From assembly GCA_024398535.1 (NCBI GenBank), contig JAKSIY010000015.1, positions 1 through 33,884 on the forward strand: 33,884 nucleotides of DNA, read 5' to 3'. The DNA is from Bacteroidaceae bacterium. Lineage in GTDB: Bacteria > Bacteroidota > Bacteroidia > Bacteroidales > Bacteroidaceae. This document shows positions 9,161-17,617 of this stretch, in pieces; positions within the stretch are counted from its first letter, which is position 1; each line of letters begins with the position of its first letter. The position numbers and the translations under genes were made by a program. Below the pieces are notes generated by a model. It ran no database searches, was not told where the DNA came from, and saw nothing but the letters and a program-made list of their open reading frames with translations.

Positions 9161-9192
9161 CAAAGTAAGCTATAATAGCACTCACCAACAAA
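9161..9192 (-). promoter_or_regulatory. Promoter of the BspA-like gene (Bacteroidota -33/-7 type)
   Basis: On the minus strand, TTTG (9192-9189), 20 bases, then TTACTTTG (9168-9161). This is one base off the TAnnTTTG -7 element with the expected spacing. Transcription would start about 15-20 bases before the ATG at 9139. Confidence 0.45.
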
Positions 9193-9200
9193 AAAAAAGA

Positions 9201-9221
9201 TGGGACAAATTTGGGACAAAT
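9201..9221. repeat. Tandem 10-base direct repeat upstream of the BspA-like promoter
   Basis: TGGGACAAAT occurs at 9201-9210 and again at 9212-9221, a period of 11 bases (one helical turn). The junction forms the palindrome CAAATTTG (9206-9213). The repeat sits just upstream of the proposed -33 element of the BspA-like gene and in the divergent region shared with leuS. Position and phasing suit an activator site; the protein that binds is unknown. Confidence 0.55.
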
Positions 9222-9276
9222 AAGCAAAAATATCATCAACTCAAACAGTCAAGGCACTAAAGTCAGTAAAATAACG

Positions 9277-9284
9277 TACTTTTG
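9277..9284 (+). promoter_or_regulatory. leuS promoter -7 element
   Basis: TACTTTTG matches TAnnTTTG exactly, 54 bases before the leuS ATG. No TTTG -33 element is seen at normal spacing. The expected start is near 9290. The leader then contains a short inverted repeat, GCGCGT (9295-9300) and ACGCGC (9303-9308). Confidence 0.5.
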
Positions 9285-9338
9285 CAGACTGAACGCGCGT
9301 ACACGCGCCTACGTACTGATAAATAATTAAAACACAAT

Positions 9339-12155
9339 ATGGATTACAATTTCAGAGACATTGAACAGAAATGGCAGAAAAGGTGGGCTGACAACAAGAC
9401 CTACCACGTAACTGAAGACCCGAACCGTCCAAAGTACTATGTACTCAACATGTTTCCTTACCCATCAGGTGCAGGACTTCATGTAGGACATCCACTGGGA
9501 TACATTGCAAGTGACATCTATGCCCGCTACAAGCGTCAGTGCGGATTCAACGTGCTGAACCCAATGGGTTACGATGCTTACGGTCTGCCAGCTGAACAGT
9601 ATGCAATCCAGACCGGACAGCACCCTGCAATCACCACCCAGAAGAACATTGCCCGCTACCGTGAGCAGCTTGACAAAATTGGTTTCTGCTTTGACTGGGA
9701 CCGTGAGGTACGCACCTGCGAGCCTGGCTACTACCACTGGACACAGTGGGCATTCCAGAAGATGTTCGGCAGCTACTATGACAACGCTGCAAAGAAGGCA
9801 ATGCCTATTGAGAAGCTGATAGAGCAGTTCAATGCAAACGGTACTGAAGGCATCAACGCAGCATGTTCTGAGGAACTGAGCTTCACAGCTGCTGAATGGA
9901 AGGCCATGGACCGCAAGCAGCAGTCTGACGTACTGATGAACTACCGCATAGCATACCTGGGTGAGACCATGGTAAACTGGTGCGCAGGACTGGGTACGGT
10001 TCTTGCCAACGACGAAGTTGTTGAAGGCGTATCAGTACGCGGCGGCTTCCCTGTTGAGCAGAAGAAGATGCGTCAGTGGTGTCTCAGAATATCGGCCTAC
10101 TCACAGCGTCTGCTTGACGGCCTTGACACTATTGACTGGACAGACTCACTGAAAGAGACACAGCGCAACTGGATTGGCCGTTCTGAGGGTACTGAAATGG
10201 TATTCCACGTAAAGGACAGCGATGTCCAGTTCACCATCTTTACCACCCGTGCCGACACCATCTTTGGTGTTACATTCATGGTTCTGGCTCCTGAAAGCGA
10301 ACTGGTAGCACAGCTGACCACGGCTGACCAGAAGGCTCAGGTTGATGAATACATAACAGCAGTCAAGAAGCGTACCGAGCGTGAGCGCATTGCAGATCGC
10401 AAGGTTACCGGCGTATTCAGCGGTTCATACGCAATCAATCCTCTTACCGGCGATGCAATTCCGGTATGGATCAGCGACTATGTACTTGCCGGCTACGGAA
10501 CAGGTGCCATCATGGCCGTTCCTGCACACGACAGCCGTGACTACGCATTTGCAAAGCACTTTGGTTTGCCAATCATCCCACTTATTGAGGGTGCCGATGT
10601 CAGCGAGAGCAGCTATGATGCCAAGGAGGGTATCATGATGAACAGTGCCAATGCAGAGCTCAACCTGAACGGCCTGACCGTCAAGGAGAGCATTGCTGCA
10701 ACAAAGAAATATGTGACAGAGAAGGGCATAGGCCGCGTAAAGGTGAATTACCGTCTGCGTGATGCCATATTCAGCCGCCAGCGCTACTGGGGTGAGCCGT
10801 TCCCTGTTTACTACGATAACGGAATCCCATGCATGATTCCAGAGGAGTGTCTGCCGCTTGAGCTTCCTGAAATATCGGACTACAAGCCGACTGAGACAGG
10901 TGAACCGCCACTTGGCCACGCCGTAAAATGGGCATTTGATACAGTTAACAAGCAGGTTGTTGAAAAGAGCCTGATTGACAACAAGACAGTATTCCCAATT
11001 GAGCTCTACACCATGCCGGGCTTTGCCGGTTCAAGCGCCTACTACCTGCGCTACATGGATCCACAGAACAACAAGGGACTGGTAAGCAAGGAGGCCGATG
11101 CCTACTGGCAGTGCGTTGACCTCTATCTGGGCGGCTCAGAGCATGCCACAGGCCATCTTATATACTCACGTTTCTGGAACAAGTTCCTTAAGGATATTGA
11201 GGTAAGCAAGGTTGAAGAGCCGTTTGCAAAACTCATCAACCAGGGTATGATTCAGGGCCGAAGCAACTTTGTATATCGTATTAAGGATACCAATACATTC
11301 GTATCACTGGGTCTGAAGGAGCAGTATGACACAACTCCAATCCATGTTGACGTGAACATTGTAAGCAATGACGTTCTTGATGTTGAGGCATTCAAGGCAT
11401 GGCGTCCTGAATACAACAATGCTGAGTTCATCCTTGAGAACGGCAAGTACGTATGCGGATGGGCTGTAGAGAAGATGTCCAAGTCAATGTTCAACGTTGT
11501 CAACCCAGACGTTATCATTGAGAAGTACGGCGCTGACACACTGCGCATGTATGAGATGTTCCTTGGCCCTATTGAGCAGGCCAAGCCTTGGGATACCAAC
11601 GGTATTGACGGCTGCCACCGTTTCCTGCGCAAGCTGTGGAACATGTACTTTGACAAGGAGGGCAATCTGGCAGTAGTCGATGCTGAACCTACAAAGGACG
11701 AACTGAAGTCACTGCACAAACTCATAAAGAAGGTTACTGAAGACATTCAGAACTTCTCATACAACACATCAGTAAGTGCATTCATGATCTGCGTGAACGA
11801 ACTTTCAGCACTGAAGTGCCGCAACCGCCAGGTTCTTGAAACACTTGTCAAGCTGATTGCTCCATTCACTCCGCATCTCTCAGAAGAGCTGTGGGAAATG
11901 CTTGGCAACAGCACTACCGTGTGCGATGCCCAGTGGCCTTCATTCAATGAGGAGTACCTGAAGGAAGACAGCATCACATACTCAATTTCATTCAACGGAA
12001 AGACCCGTTTCACCATGGACTTCCCAGCCGAGGCAACCCAGCAGGAAATCCAGGATGCAGTACTGGCCAACGAGAAGGCCCAGGGCTACATTGACGGCAA
12101 GACTATCCGCAAGGTAATTGTAGTACCAAAGAAGATTGTGAACATTGTACTCTAA
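9339..12155 (+). CDS. leuS: Leucyl-tRNA synthetase
   Basis: 938 residues, full length; charges tRNA-Leu with leucine in the cytoplasm. The class I signature HVGH is at residues 48-51 and KMSKS at 712-716. The CP1 editing domain lies between them, with the threonine-rich [12 protein letters not shown] segment and [15 protein letters not shown]. The C-terminal anticodon-binding region includes [18 protein letters not shown] stretch of about 60 residues just before KMSKS corresponds to the leucine-specific insertion seen in Bacteroidota enzymes. The start is preceded by an A-rich leader without a Shine-Dalgarno, as usual in this phylum. It is the first gene of an operon with the YitT-family gene (9-base gap), rdgB and porZ. 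Confidence 0.98.
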   Translation: MDYNFRDIEQKWQKRWADNKTYHVTEDPNRPKYYVLNMFPYPSGAGLHVGHPLGYIASDIYARYKRQCGFNVLNPMGYDAYGLPAEQYAIQTGQHPAITTQKNIARYREQLDKIGFCFDWDREVRTCEPGYYHWTQWAFQKMFGSYYDNAAKKAMPIEKLIEQFNANGTEGINAACSEELSFTAAEWKAMDRKQQSDVLMNYRIAYLGETMVNWCAGLGTVLANDEVVEGVSVRGGFPVEQKKMRQWCLRISAYSQRLLDGLDTIDWTDSLKETQRNWIGRSEGTEMVFHVKDSDVQFTIFTTRADTIFGVTFMVLAPESELVAQLTTADQKAQVDEYITAVKKRTERERIADRKVTGVFSGSYAINPLTGDAIPVWISDYVLAGYGTGAIMAVPAHDSRDYAFAKHFGLPIIPLIEGADVSESSYDAKEGIMMNSANAELNLNGLTVKESIAATKKYVTEKGIGRVKVNYRLRDAIFSRQRYWGEPFPVYYDNGIPCMIPEECLPLELPEISDYKPTETGEPPLGHAVKWAFDTVNKQVVEKSLIDNKTVFPIELYTMPGFAGSSAYYLRYMDPQNNKGLVSKEADAYWQCVDLYLGGSEHATGHLIYSRFWNKFLKDIEVSKVEEPFAKLINQGMIQGRSNFVYRIKDTNTFVSLGLKEQYDTTPIHVDVNIVSNDVLDVEAFKAWRPEYNNAEFILENGKYVCGWAVEKMSKSMFNVVNPDVIIEKYGADTLRMYEMFLGPIEQAKPWDTNGIDGCHRFLRKLWNMYFDKEGNLAVVDAEPTKDELKSLHKLIKKVTEDIQNFSYNTSVSAFMICVNELSALKCRNRQVLETLVKLIAPFTPHLSEELWEMLGNSTTVCDAQWPSFNEEYLKEDSITYSISFNGKTRFTMDFPAEATQQEIQDAVLANEKAQGYIDGKTIRKVIVVPKKIVNIVL

Positions 12156-12164
12156 AGGAATCCT

Positions 12165-13064
12165 ATGATTTCATTGGACAAGAAAAAGCATATCATTAAT
12201 GAGATCAATGACTATCTTTTCATAGCCATTGGTCTTGCGTGCTATGCAATAGGATGGACAGTTTTTATGCTGCCTTACGGAATTACTCTTGGCGGCGTTA
12301 CCGGTATATCTGCACTCATCTACTTTGCAACAGGCATAGAGCTGCAAGTTCCATACTTCATAATAAACGGTCTGCTGCTTATTGCAGCGCTGAAGATACT
12401 TGGTTTCAAGTTCTGTGCCAAGACAATCTATGCAGTAGTAGCCCTTACCCTGTTCCTTAAAATTGGACAGGAACTGATGAAAGATGAATCAGGAGAAATG
12501 GTAAGGCTGCTAGGAAACGAAGAGGATTTCATGTCCTGCATCATTGGAGCCTGCATGTGCGGTCTTGGTGTAGGAGTATGTTTTGCACATAATGGAAGTA
12601 CCGGTGGAACAGACATCATAGCAGCCATAATAAACAAGTACCACGACGTTTCACTGGGTCATGTACTGCTTACTATAGACATATTTATAATAGCCAGCGG
12701 ATACATTGTATTCCATGACATCCGCAGGGTTCTTTTCGGATATGTTGCCATGTTCATAATGAGCATGGTGCTTGACTACTATGTGAACAGCATGCGTCAG
12801 TCCGTACAGTTCATGATTTTCTCAAGAAAGCATCAGGAGCTTGCAGACTACATAAACAAGGATCTGCACAGGGGTGTCACCGTTCTTGACGGTACAGGGT
12901 GGTACAGCAAGGAGCCTATGAAGGTAATTGTGGTACTTACAAAGAAACGTGACTCTGTTAACTTCTTCAGGGCCATACAGATGATTGATCCAAATGCATT
13001 CATATCGCAGAGCAACGTACGTGGCGTATATGGAGAAGGTTTTGACAAGATAAAGGTAAAATGA
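12165..13064 (+). CDS. YitT-family membrane protein (DUF161 + DUF2179)
   Basis: 299 residues. The N-terminal 210 residues hold about five or six membrane helices, including [20 protein letters not shown] and the glycine-rich [12 protein letters not shown], plus the conserved [13 protein letters not shown] motif of the family. Residues about 215-299 form the soluble DUF2179 domain ([16 protein letters not shown], ending [10 protein letters not shown]). The family lies in the cytoplasmic membrane; its substrate is not established, so no function is assigned. It follows leuS by 9 bases and overlaps rdgB by 4 bases (ATGA), so it is translated from the same message. Confidence 0.92.
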   Translation: MISLDKKKHIINEINDYLFIAIGLACYAIGWTVFMLPYGITLGGVTGISALIYFATGIELQVPYFIINGLLLIAALKILGFKFCAKTIYAVVALTLFLKIGQELMKDESGEMVRLLGNEEDFMSCIIGACMCGLGVGVCFAHNGSTGGTDIIAAIINKYHDVSLGHVLLTIDIFIIASGYIVFHDIRRVLFGYVAMFIMSMVLDYYVNSMRQSVQFMIFSRKHQELADYINKDLHRGVTVLDGTGWYSKEPMKVIVVLTKKRDSVNFFRAIQMIDPNAFISQSNVRGVYGEGFDKIKVK

Positions 13065-13645
13065 AACTTGTATTTGCTACAAACAACAGACATAAGGTAA
13101 GTGAGGTCCAGGCCATTCTGAAGAATATAGACATTGAAATTCTTACCTTATCAGATATTGGATGCGATGTTGATATTCCTGAAGATGCTGACACATTTGA
13201 GGAGAATGCACTGCAGAAAGCAAGGTACATCTACACTCATTATGGCATGAACTGCTTTGGCGATGATACCGGACTTCAGGTTTGGGCCCTTGATGGTGAA
13301 CCTGGTGTCCATACTGCACGCTATGCAGGTGATCATGACAATGAGGCCAACATGCAGAAGCTGCTCAAAAACCTTGAAGGCAAGGAAGACCGCTCATGCC
13401 GGTTCAAGACTGCCATGGCTCTTATAATTGATGGTAAGGAGTATATGTTTGAAGGCATCGTGAATGGCAGGATTGCAATGCAAAAGAGTGGTGTACAGGG
13501 ATTCGGATATGATCCTGTATTCATTCCTGAAGGTTATGACAACACTTTCTCTGAACTTGGAATGGACATAAAGAACAGCATCAGTCATAGAGGTAGGGCA
13601 ATAAGGAACATGGTTGACTTCCTTGAAAAAGAGTATGCCGGGTAA
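13061..13645 (+). CDS. rdgB: XTP/dITP diphosphatase (Ham1/RdgB)
   Basis: 194 residues, normal family length. It hydrolyses deaminated purine nucleotides (ITP, dITP, XTP) to monophosphates, keeping them out of DNA and RNA. Visible family features are FATNNRHK at 5-12, [12 protein letters not shown] at 43-54, DDTGLQV at 68-74 with D69 as the likely catalytic base, GVHTARYAG at 82-90, FGYDPVFIP at 148-156 and SHRGRA at 175-180. It overlaps the YitT-family gene by 4 bases and the chosen porZ start by 11 bases, indicating translational coupling. Confidence 0.97.
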   Translation: MKLVFATNNRHKVSEVQAILKNIDIEILTLSDIGCDVDIPEDADTFEENALQKARYIYTHYGMNCFGDDTGLQVWALDGEPGVHTARYAGDHDNEANMQKLLKNLEGKEDRSCRFKTAMALIIDGKEYMFEGIVNGRIAMQKSGVQGFGYDPVFIPEGYDNTFSELGMDIKNSISHRGRAIRNMVDFLEKEYAG

Positions 13646-15965
13646 AATCAGACTTCATACAGCCTTTTTTCTTTCAGTTCTGACATTGGTCATTGCTGCA
13701 GAAATCCATGCACAGCAGATTCCGGTTGATGAGTGGCAGGTACACCTTTCATATCATAATGCAACTTCATGTCTGAATGCTTTTGGAAAGCTGTATGTCC
13801 TGAGTGACGGATCCCTTTATTCTTATTCACCTGATGACAATTCCATTAATACCTATGATAAAACCAATTATCTAAGTGACAATGGTATTGGCAGCATCGC
13901 CTGGTGCAAGTCTGAAAAAGCCATTGTAATAGGATACAAAAACGGTAACATTGATCTTCTATATGAGAATGATGATGTCTATAACATTACTGATTTCCTT
14001 AACAGCAATGTTACTGACAAGACAATCACTGACATTCAGGTAGTAGGAAAGAAGGCATACATTTCTACTGCGTATGGACCTATTATACTCAATGTTGAGA
14101 AAAAGCAGATAGATAATTCCTACAAACTTGATGAAACGCCTTTCTGTTCCATTGAATATGATGGACGTCTGGTATGTGTGACAAGGCAGGGAACATACAG
14201 TGGAAACTTGTCTGCTAACCTTCTGGATGCTACAAACTGGAATAAGATACACAGGTACCATTTCATAAAACTCATTGAATTCGACGGCAAATTGATAGGT
14301 TGTGCAGGTGACTACAATGTCTTTATAATGAATCCTGAAGAAGGTTCACTTAAATCTGTCATTTATGGAATAAAGTGTATTTCAAAGTCAGACGGTAAAC
14401 TTCTTATACTTGACAAGCAGAACACACTTTACGTATATTCAGACATTAGTCACTATGATAAATATTCACTGCTTTACTGTCCATCAGCACCAACTGACAT
14501 TACTTTAGCTGACGGCATTTATTGGCTTAGTTGCGGAAATGAAGGAATACTGGGCTATAAGGTATCAGGCGATGCACTGCTGCTCTCAAAATCAGGCATC
14601 GTGCCTGACAGTCCAAGAAGAAACTATTTCAATTACATGGACTTCCAGCAGGACAAGCAGCGTCTTCTTGCTGTAGGTGGATCCCTTAACTATTATGGTA
14701 TCAATTATGAAGGTACCGTAATGAAATACAAGGATTCAAGATGGAGCTATCTTGATGACGACATTCCCGCAAAGACGGGATTGAAGTATATAAATCTTAC
14801 CTCAATGGCAGAAGATCCTGAAGAAGAGAATCATTTCTTTGTAGGATCTGCAAGACACGGACTTTACGAGTTCCGTAACGACAAATTCATAAAGCTTCAT
14901 ACCTGGAACAACAGCGGACTTACTACAATCATTCCAGATGATCCATTCAACTATGTAAGTGTTGACGGACTTAAATATGATAAGGATGGTAATCTGTGGA
15001 TGTTCAACAATGAAGTTGATACTATTATCAAGATATTGAAGAAAGATGGTACCTGGACTGGTCTTTACTATCCTCAGATTAAGGGAATGCCTACAATGAA
15101 ACAGTTCCTTTTTGATTCAAACGGACTTGTATGGGCAAATTCTTCAAGATACTGGCCAGGTATTTTCTGTCTTGACACAAAAGGTACACTTGAAAACACA
15201 AAAGATGACTTATTCAGGTTTACAGGTTCAAAATTCACTAACCAGGACGGTACTACGGTAACTGTAAACTGGATATATTTCATTGAAGAAGATCTTGATG
15301 GAATGATCTGGATAGGAACCGACCAGGGAATATTCGTTATAAAGAATCCAGTTGATTTTCTTTCAAGCAAGACAGAACCTGTAATCCACAGACTTAAGAT
15401 TCCAAGAAATGACGGCACCGGACTTGCAGACTATCTTATGAGTGGAATATACACCACTTCAATATGCATCGACGGAGCAAACAGAAAGTGGATTGGCACA
15501 ATGAGCGATGGAGTTTTTCTTATTGATTCAGACAACCAGACCACAATACACCATTTCACTTCTGAAAACAGTGCATTGCTCTCTGACTACATTATGAGCA
15601 TCCAGATAAATAAGCTCACTGGAGAGGTCTATTTTGGCACCAGCGCCGGTCTTTCAGTATTTGGGGGCGATGCTACAGCTGCAGAAGAAAAACTCTCTGA
15701 GAGCCATGTTTCAGCCTATCCTAATCCTGTTCTTCCAGAACATGAAGGAAAGGTTACTGTCACAGGTCTTTCATACCAGAGCAGGGTAAGGATAATCTCT
15801 TCTTCAGGAAAGCTTGTATGCAGCGGAATATCAAATGGCGGATCATTCACCTGGAACTGCTGCGGACAGGACGGAAAGAAGGTATCAAGTGGCGTATATC
15901 ACGTAATGGTATCTGACAAGGATGGTGACAAGGGTATTGTCACCAACATAACAGTCATCAGATAA
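13635..15965 (+). CDS. porZ: PorZ-type beta-propeller protein of the type IX secretion system
   Basis: 776 residues from the ATG at 13635; an upstream TTG at 13614 would give 783. Signal peptide [16 protein letters not shown]... ends near AEIHAQQ. The mature part begins [15 protein letters not shown] and has repeated propeller blades ([27 protein letters not shown], and later [15 protein letters not shown] and [15 protein letters not shown]), matching the PorZ layout of two beta-propellers. Residues about 694-776 are a T9SS sorting domain ([26 protein letters not shown]). In Porphyromonas gingivalis PorZ belongs to the outer-membrane attachment complex, with the PorU sortase, and handles A-LPS. 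The overlap with rdgB suggests coupled translation. Last gene of the leuS operon; no intrinsic terminator follows. Confidence 0.9.
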   Translation: MPGKIRLHTAFFLSVLTLVIAAEIHAQQIPVDEWQVHLSYHNATSCLNAFGKLYVLSDGSLYSYSPDDNSINTYDKTNYLSDNGIGSIAWCKSEKAIVIGYKNGNIDLLYENDDVYNITDFLNSNVTDKTITDIQVVGKKAYISTAYGPIILNVEKKQIDNSYKLDETPFCSIEYDGRLVCVTRQGTYSGNLSANLLDATNWNKIHRYHFIKLIEFDGKLIGCAGDYNVFIMNPEEGSLKSVIYGIKCISKSDGKLLILDKQNTLYVYSDISHYDKYSLLYCPSAPTDITLADGIYWLSCGNEGILGYKVSGDALLLSKSGIVPDSPRRNYFNYMDFQQDKQRLLAVGGSLNYYGINYEGTVMKYKDSRWSYLDDDIPAKTGLKYINLTSMAEDPEEENHFFVGSARHGLYEFRNDKFIKLHTWNNSGLTTIIPDDPFNYVSVDGLKYDKDGNLWMFNNEVDTIIKILKKDGTWTGLYYPQIKGMPTMKQFLFDSNGLVWANSSRYWPGIFCLDTKGTLENTKDDLFRFTGSKFTNQDGTTVTVNWIYFIEEDLDGMIWIGTDQGIFVIKNPVDFLSSKTEPVIHRLKIPRNDGTGLADYLMSGIYTTSICIDGANRKWIGTMSDGVFLIDSDNQTTIHHFTSENSALLSDYIMSIQINKLTGEVYFGTSAGLSVFGGDATAAEEKLSESHVSAYPNPVLPEHEGKVTVTGLSYQSRVRIISSSGKLVCSGISNGGSFTWNCCGQDGKKVSSGVYHVMVSDKDGDKGIVTNITVIR

Positions 15966-16141
15966 TATGATAATGTATGTTCTTATTTAATTTTTAAATC
16001 CCATGTTGATGTTTATATCCTGTTGAAAGTGTTGATAACTGTAAGAGGTATTGATAACTATTGTCTTATTCACATTATATATGGTGAAGTTTACAATTGA
16101 TCAACAGGTTATTCTTTTGAATATGTGTGGTTTTTATACAA

Positions 16142-16252
16142 TATGAACAGTATGTTAATTAAATGTGTGTTGATAATTGAAGGTTATGAACAGGTGTGCT
16201 GCGGTTGAAAATGGGTTCATATAAAGGAAAAAGAAAATCCGTGTATGAACAG
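16142..16252 (+). repeat. Three direct copies of TATGAACAG
   Basis: Exact copies at 16142-16150, 16185-16193 and 16244-16252, with a reversed partial copy (GTTCATA, 16215-16221). The related TATCAACAG lies at 16372-16380. The spacing (43 and 59 bases) is irregular, so these are not a simple tandem array. They overlap the DnaA-box-like set. Confidence 0.6.
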
Positions 16253-16313
16253 CGCATTAAGGAAACAATTATTAAGCGGTCCATGGTTTGTTCCATGCAA
16301 ATTATTTACTGCT

Positions 16314-16321
16314 TATTTTTG
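16314..16321 (+). promoter_or_regulatory. Possible promoter of the TrmH-family gene
   Basis: TATTTTTG matches TAnnTTTG. A TTTG at 16287-16290 lies 23 bases upstream, slightly long for a -33 element. The leader would be about 75 bases and would contain the last three DnaA-box-like motifs. Confidence 0.35.
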
Positions 16322-16400
16322 AGTAATATTATAAACAGAATTTACTGCTGTTGTTAACTGTTATCAACGGATATCAACAGGGTTGTCAACAATAAGGAGT

Positions 16401-16940
16401 ATGCAGAAACTGACAGTTGAGGAAATGGGAAGAATGAGTACCCAGGAATTCAAGCAGAGTACTAAACTTCCTGTAACAGTGGTACTTGATAATGTAAGAA
16501 GTTTATATAACGTAGGTTCCGTGTTCCGTACGTCCGATGCCTTCAGGGTAGAACGCATAGTTCTCTGTGGCATTACTGCTTCTCCTGATACCTGTCTGGT
16601 AGAAATCCACAAGACAGCTCTGGGTGCTGAACAGACAGTTGAATGGATTCATACCGATGATACGCTGAAGGCAGTCCAGGATCTCATTGATGAAGGTTAT
16701 ACTACTGTTGCAATTGAACAAGTACATGACAGCGTAAAGCTGCAGAACCTTAAACTTGACAAGTCACTTAAGTATGCACTTATTCTTGGAAATGAGGTAA
16801 AGGGAGTACAGCAGCAGGTTGTTGACCTGTGTACTATGTGTGTTGAGATTCCGCAGTTCGGTACCAAGCACTCTCTTAATGTATCGGTATCTGCGGGTAT
16901 GGTGATATGGGAGTTTGCACGTCAGTTGCTCATAGACTGA
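16401..16940 (+). CDS. TrmH/SpoU-family RNA 2'-O-methyltransferase
   Basis: 179 residues from the ATG at 16401, preceded by AAGGAG; an in-frame TTG at 16383 would add six residues. This small SPOUT enzyme uses SAM to methylate a ribose 2'-OH in tRNA or rRNA; the target is not readable. The three SpoU motifs are present: motif 1 VLDNVRSLYNVGSVFRTSDA, motif 2 ALILGNEVKGV, and motif 3 IPQFGTKHSLNVSVSAGM, which forms the trefoil knot that binds SAM. The short length and lack of an N-terminal RNA-binding domain fit the single-domain Bacteroidota members. It ends 3 bases before the convergent DUF4294 gene. Confidence 0.9.
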   Translation: MQKLTVEEMGRMSTQEFKQSTKLPVTVVLDNVRSLYNVGSVFRTSDAFRVERIVLCGITASPDTCLVEIHKTALGAEQTVEWIHTDDTLKAVQDLIDEGYTTVAIEQVHDSVKLQNLKLDKSLKYALILGNEVKGVQQQVVDLCTMCVEIPQFGTKHSLNVSVSAGMVIWEFARQLLID

Positions 16941-16943
16941 GCA

Positions 16944-17561
16944 TCATTCGTGGATAATAGTAAGCAGATTATTATCAATAAGGTATATTATCTCTTCTAT
17001 GTCTGCGTCTTCTCCTTCTGGGTCATACTCTTTCTTGAGCGATGCTCCGAACAGTTTTGCAAAGGTCTGGTAGAATCCTGCCTTGAACTTACCCATGAAG
17101 GCATTTATAAGCTCATAGCTTGTCTGGTTGCATTCTCTGTCTATAAGTTTTATGAGCATCTTTCCCTGTGAATAGGTCATCTTCTTCATGATAGGGTAAT
17201 ACTGATCCCATACGCCCTTTTCCACCTCTTCTATATGCTTTTCACGTGCCTCGTCATCTGGTAATGTCTGCATATACAGATATGTCTCAACAAGGATTGA
17301 CTTTACCTCTTTGGCATAGGGATAAGTCTTGAGTACGTCACGCAGGGTCTTGTCATACTTCTTCTGCTGACGTGCATTGCTTGTAGTCCTTCTTCCATAT
17401 ACCGTGAATTCCATCAGTTCAAATGAGGGCATAGTATCCCTTTCTGCCTTGTAAACGTTTTCAAGGACATCTTCAACCTTCTTCTTCCTCTTTATGTTGA
17501 TTGCAGAATAGGCTTGAATTGCACACAAAGTGCATATAATTACAAGAACTGCTCTTTTCAC
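16944..17561 (-). CDS. DUF4294 family secreted protein
   Basis: 205 residues. The start is GTG at 17561; the preceding in-frame codons soon hit TAA, and MKRAVLVIICTLCAIQAYSA is a good signal peptide. The mature part is charged and mostly helical: FELMEFTVYGRR, then RQQKKYDKTLRDVLKTYPYAKE, RECNQTSYELINAFMGKFKAGFYQ, and an acidic C-terminus (EYDPEGEDADIEEI). These match the DUF4294 family, found in Bacteroidota; its function is unknown, and the signal peptide suggests the periplasm. The proposed -7 element at 17573-17566 would start transcription at or within a few bases of the GTG, so the message may be leaderless. Divergent from the helix-hairpin-helix gene. Confidence 0.85.
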   Translation of the reverse strand: MKRAVLVIICTLCAIQAYSAINIKRKKKVEDVLENVYKAERDTMPSFELMEFTVYGRRTTSNARQQKKYDKTLRDVLKTYPYAKEVKSILVETYLYMQTLPDDEAREKHIEEVEKGVWDQYYPIMKKMTYSQGKMLIKLIDRECNQTSYELINAFMGKFKAGFYQTFAKLFGASLKKEYDPEGEDADIEEIIYLIDNNLLTIIHE

Positions 17562-17565
17562 ACGG

Positions 17566-17573
17566 CAAATGTA
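17566..17573 (-). promoter_or_regulatory. DUF4294 gene promoter -7 element
   Basis: On the minus strand TACATTTG, an exact TAnnTTTG match, 4 bases before the GTG start. With the normal distance to the start site the leader would be almost absent. It forms an inverted repeat with the opposite promoter at 17586. Confidence 0.55.
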
Positions 17574-17585
17574 TCAATTATAACC

Positions 17586-17593
17586 TACATTTG
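17586..17593 (+). promoter_or_regulatory. Helix-hairpin-helix gene promoter -7 element
   Basis: TACATTTG, an exact match, 24 bases before the ATG at 17618. It is separated by 12 bases from the same 8-mer on the opposite strand, giving CAAATGTA-N12-TACATTTG. No TTTG -33 element at normal spacing. Confidence 0.55.
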
Positions 17594-17617
17594 GATAGGT
17601 TTTATTGATCAAAGAGT

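Larger units (their letters stand above)
15966..16400. other. AT-rich gene-free region rich in DnaA-box-like motifs; candidate oriC
   Basis: The longest gene-free stretch in the window. It contains one exact TTATnCACA box (TTATTCACA, 16066-16074), two copies of TGTTGATAA (16030-16038, 16168-16176; the reverse of TTATCAACA), and near matches at 16049, 16098, 16141, 16184, 16243, 16361, 16371 and 16383. Left-hand copies are mostly on the minus strand and right-hand copies on the plus strand. AT-rich runs near 15975-16000 and 16300-16345 could be unwinding sites. No ORF, tRNA or clear terminator was seen. Two parS sites 11-13 kb away support an origin-proximal position. Neighbouring genes mostly point toward this site rather than away, which does not favour an origin. 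Confidence 0.5.

Noticed and set aside
10425..10919. Minus-strand ORF of 164 codons inside leuS
   Set aside because: Shadow of leuS, whose sense frame is intact and conserved. The similar minus ORF at 11252-11746 was rejected for the same reason.
15966..16030. Intrinsic terminator after porZ
   Set aside because: The region is AT-rich with T runs but has no GC-rich stem.
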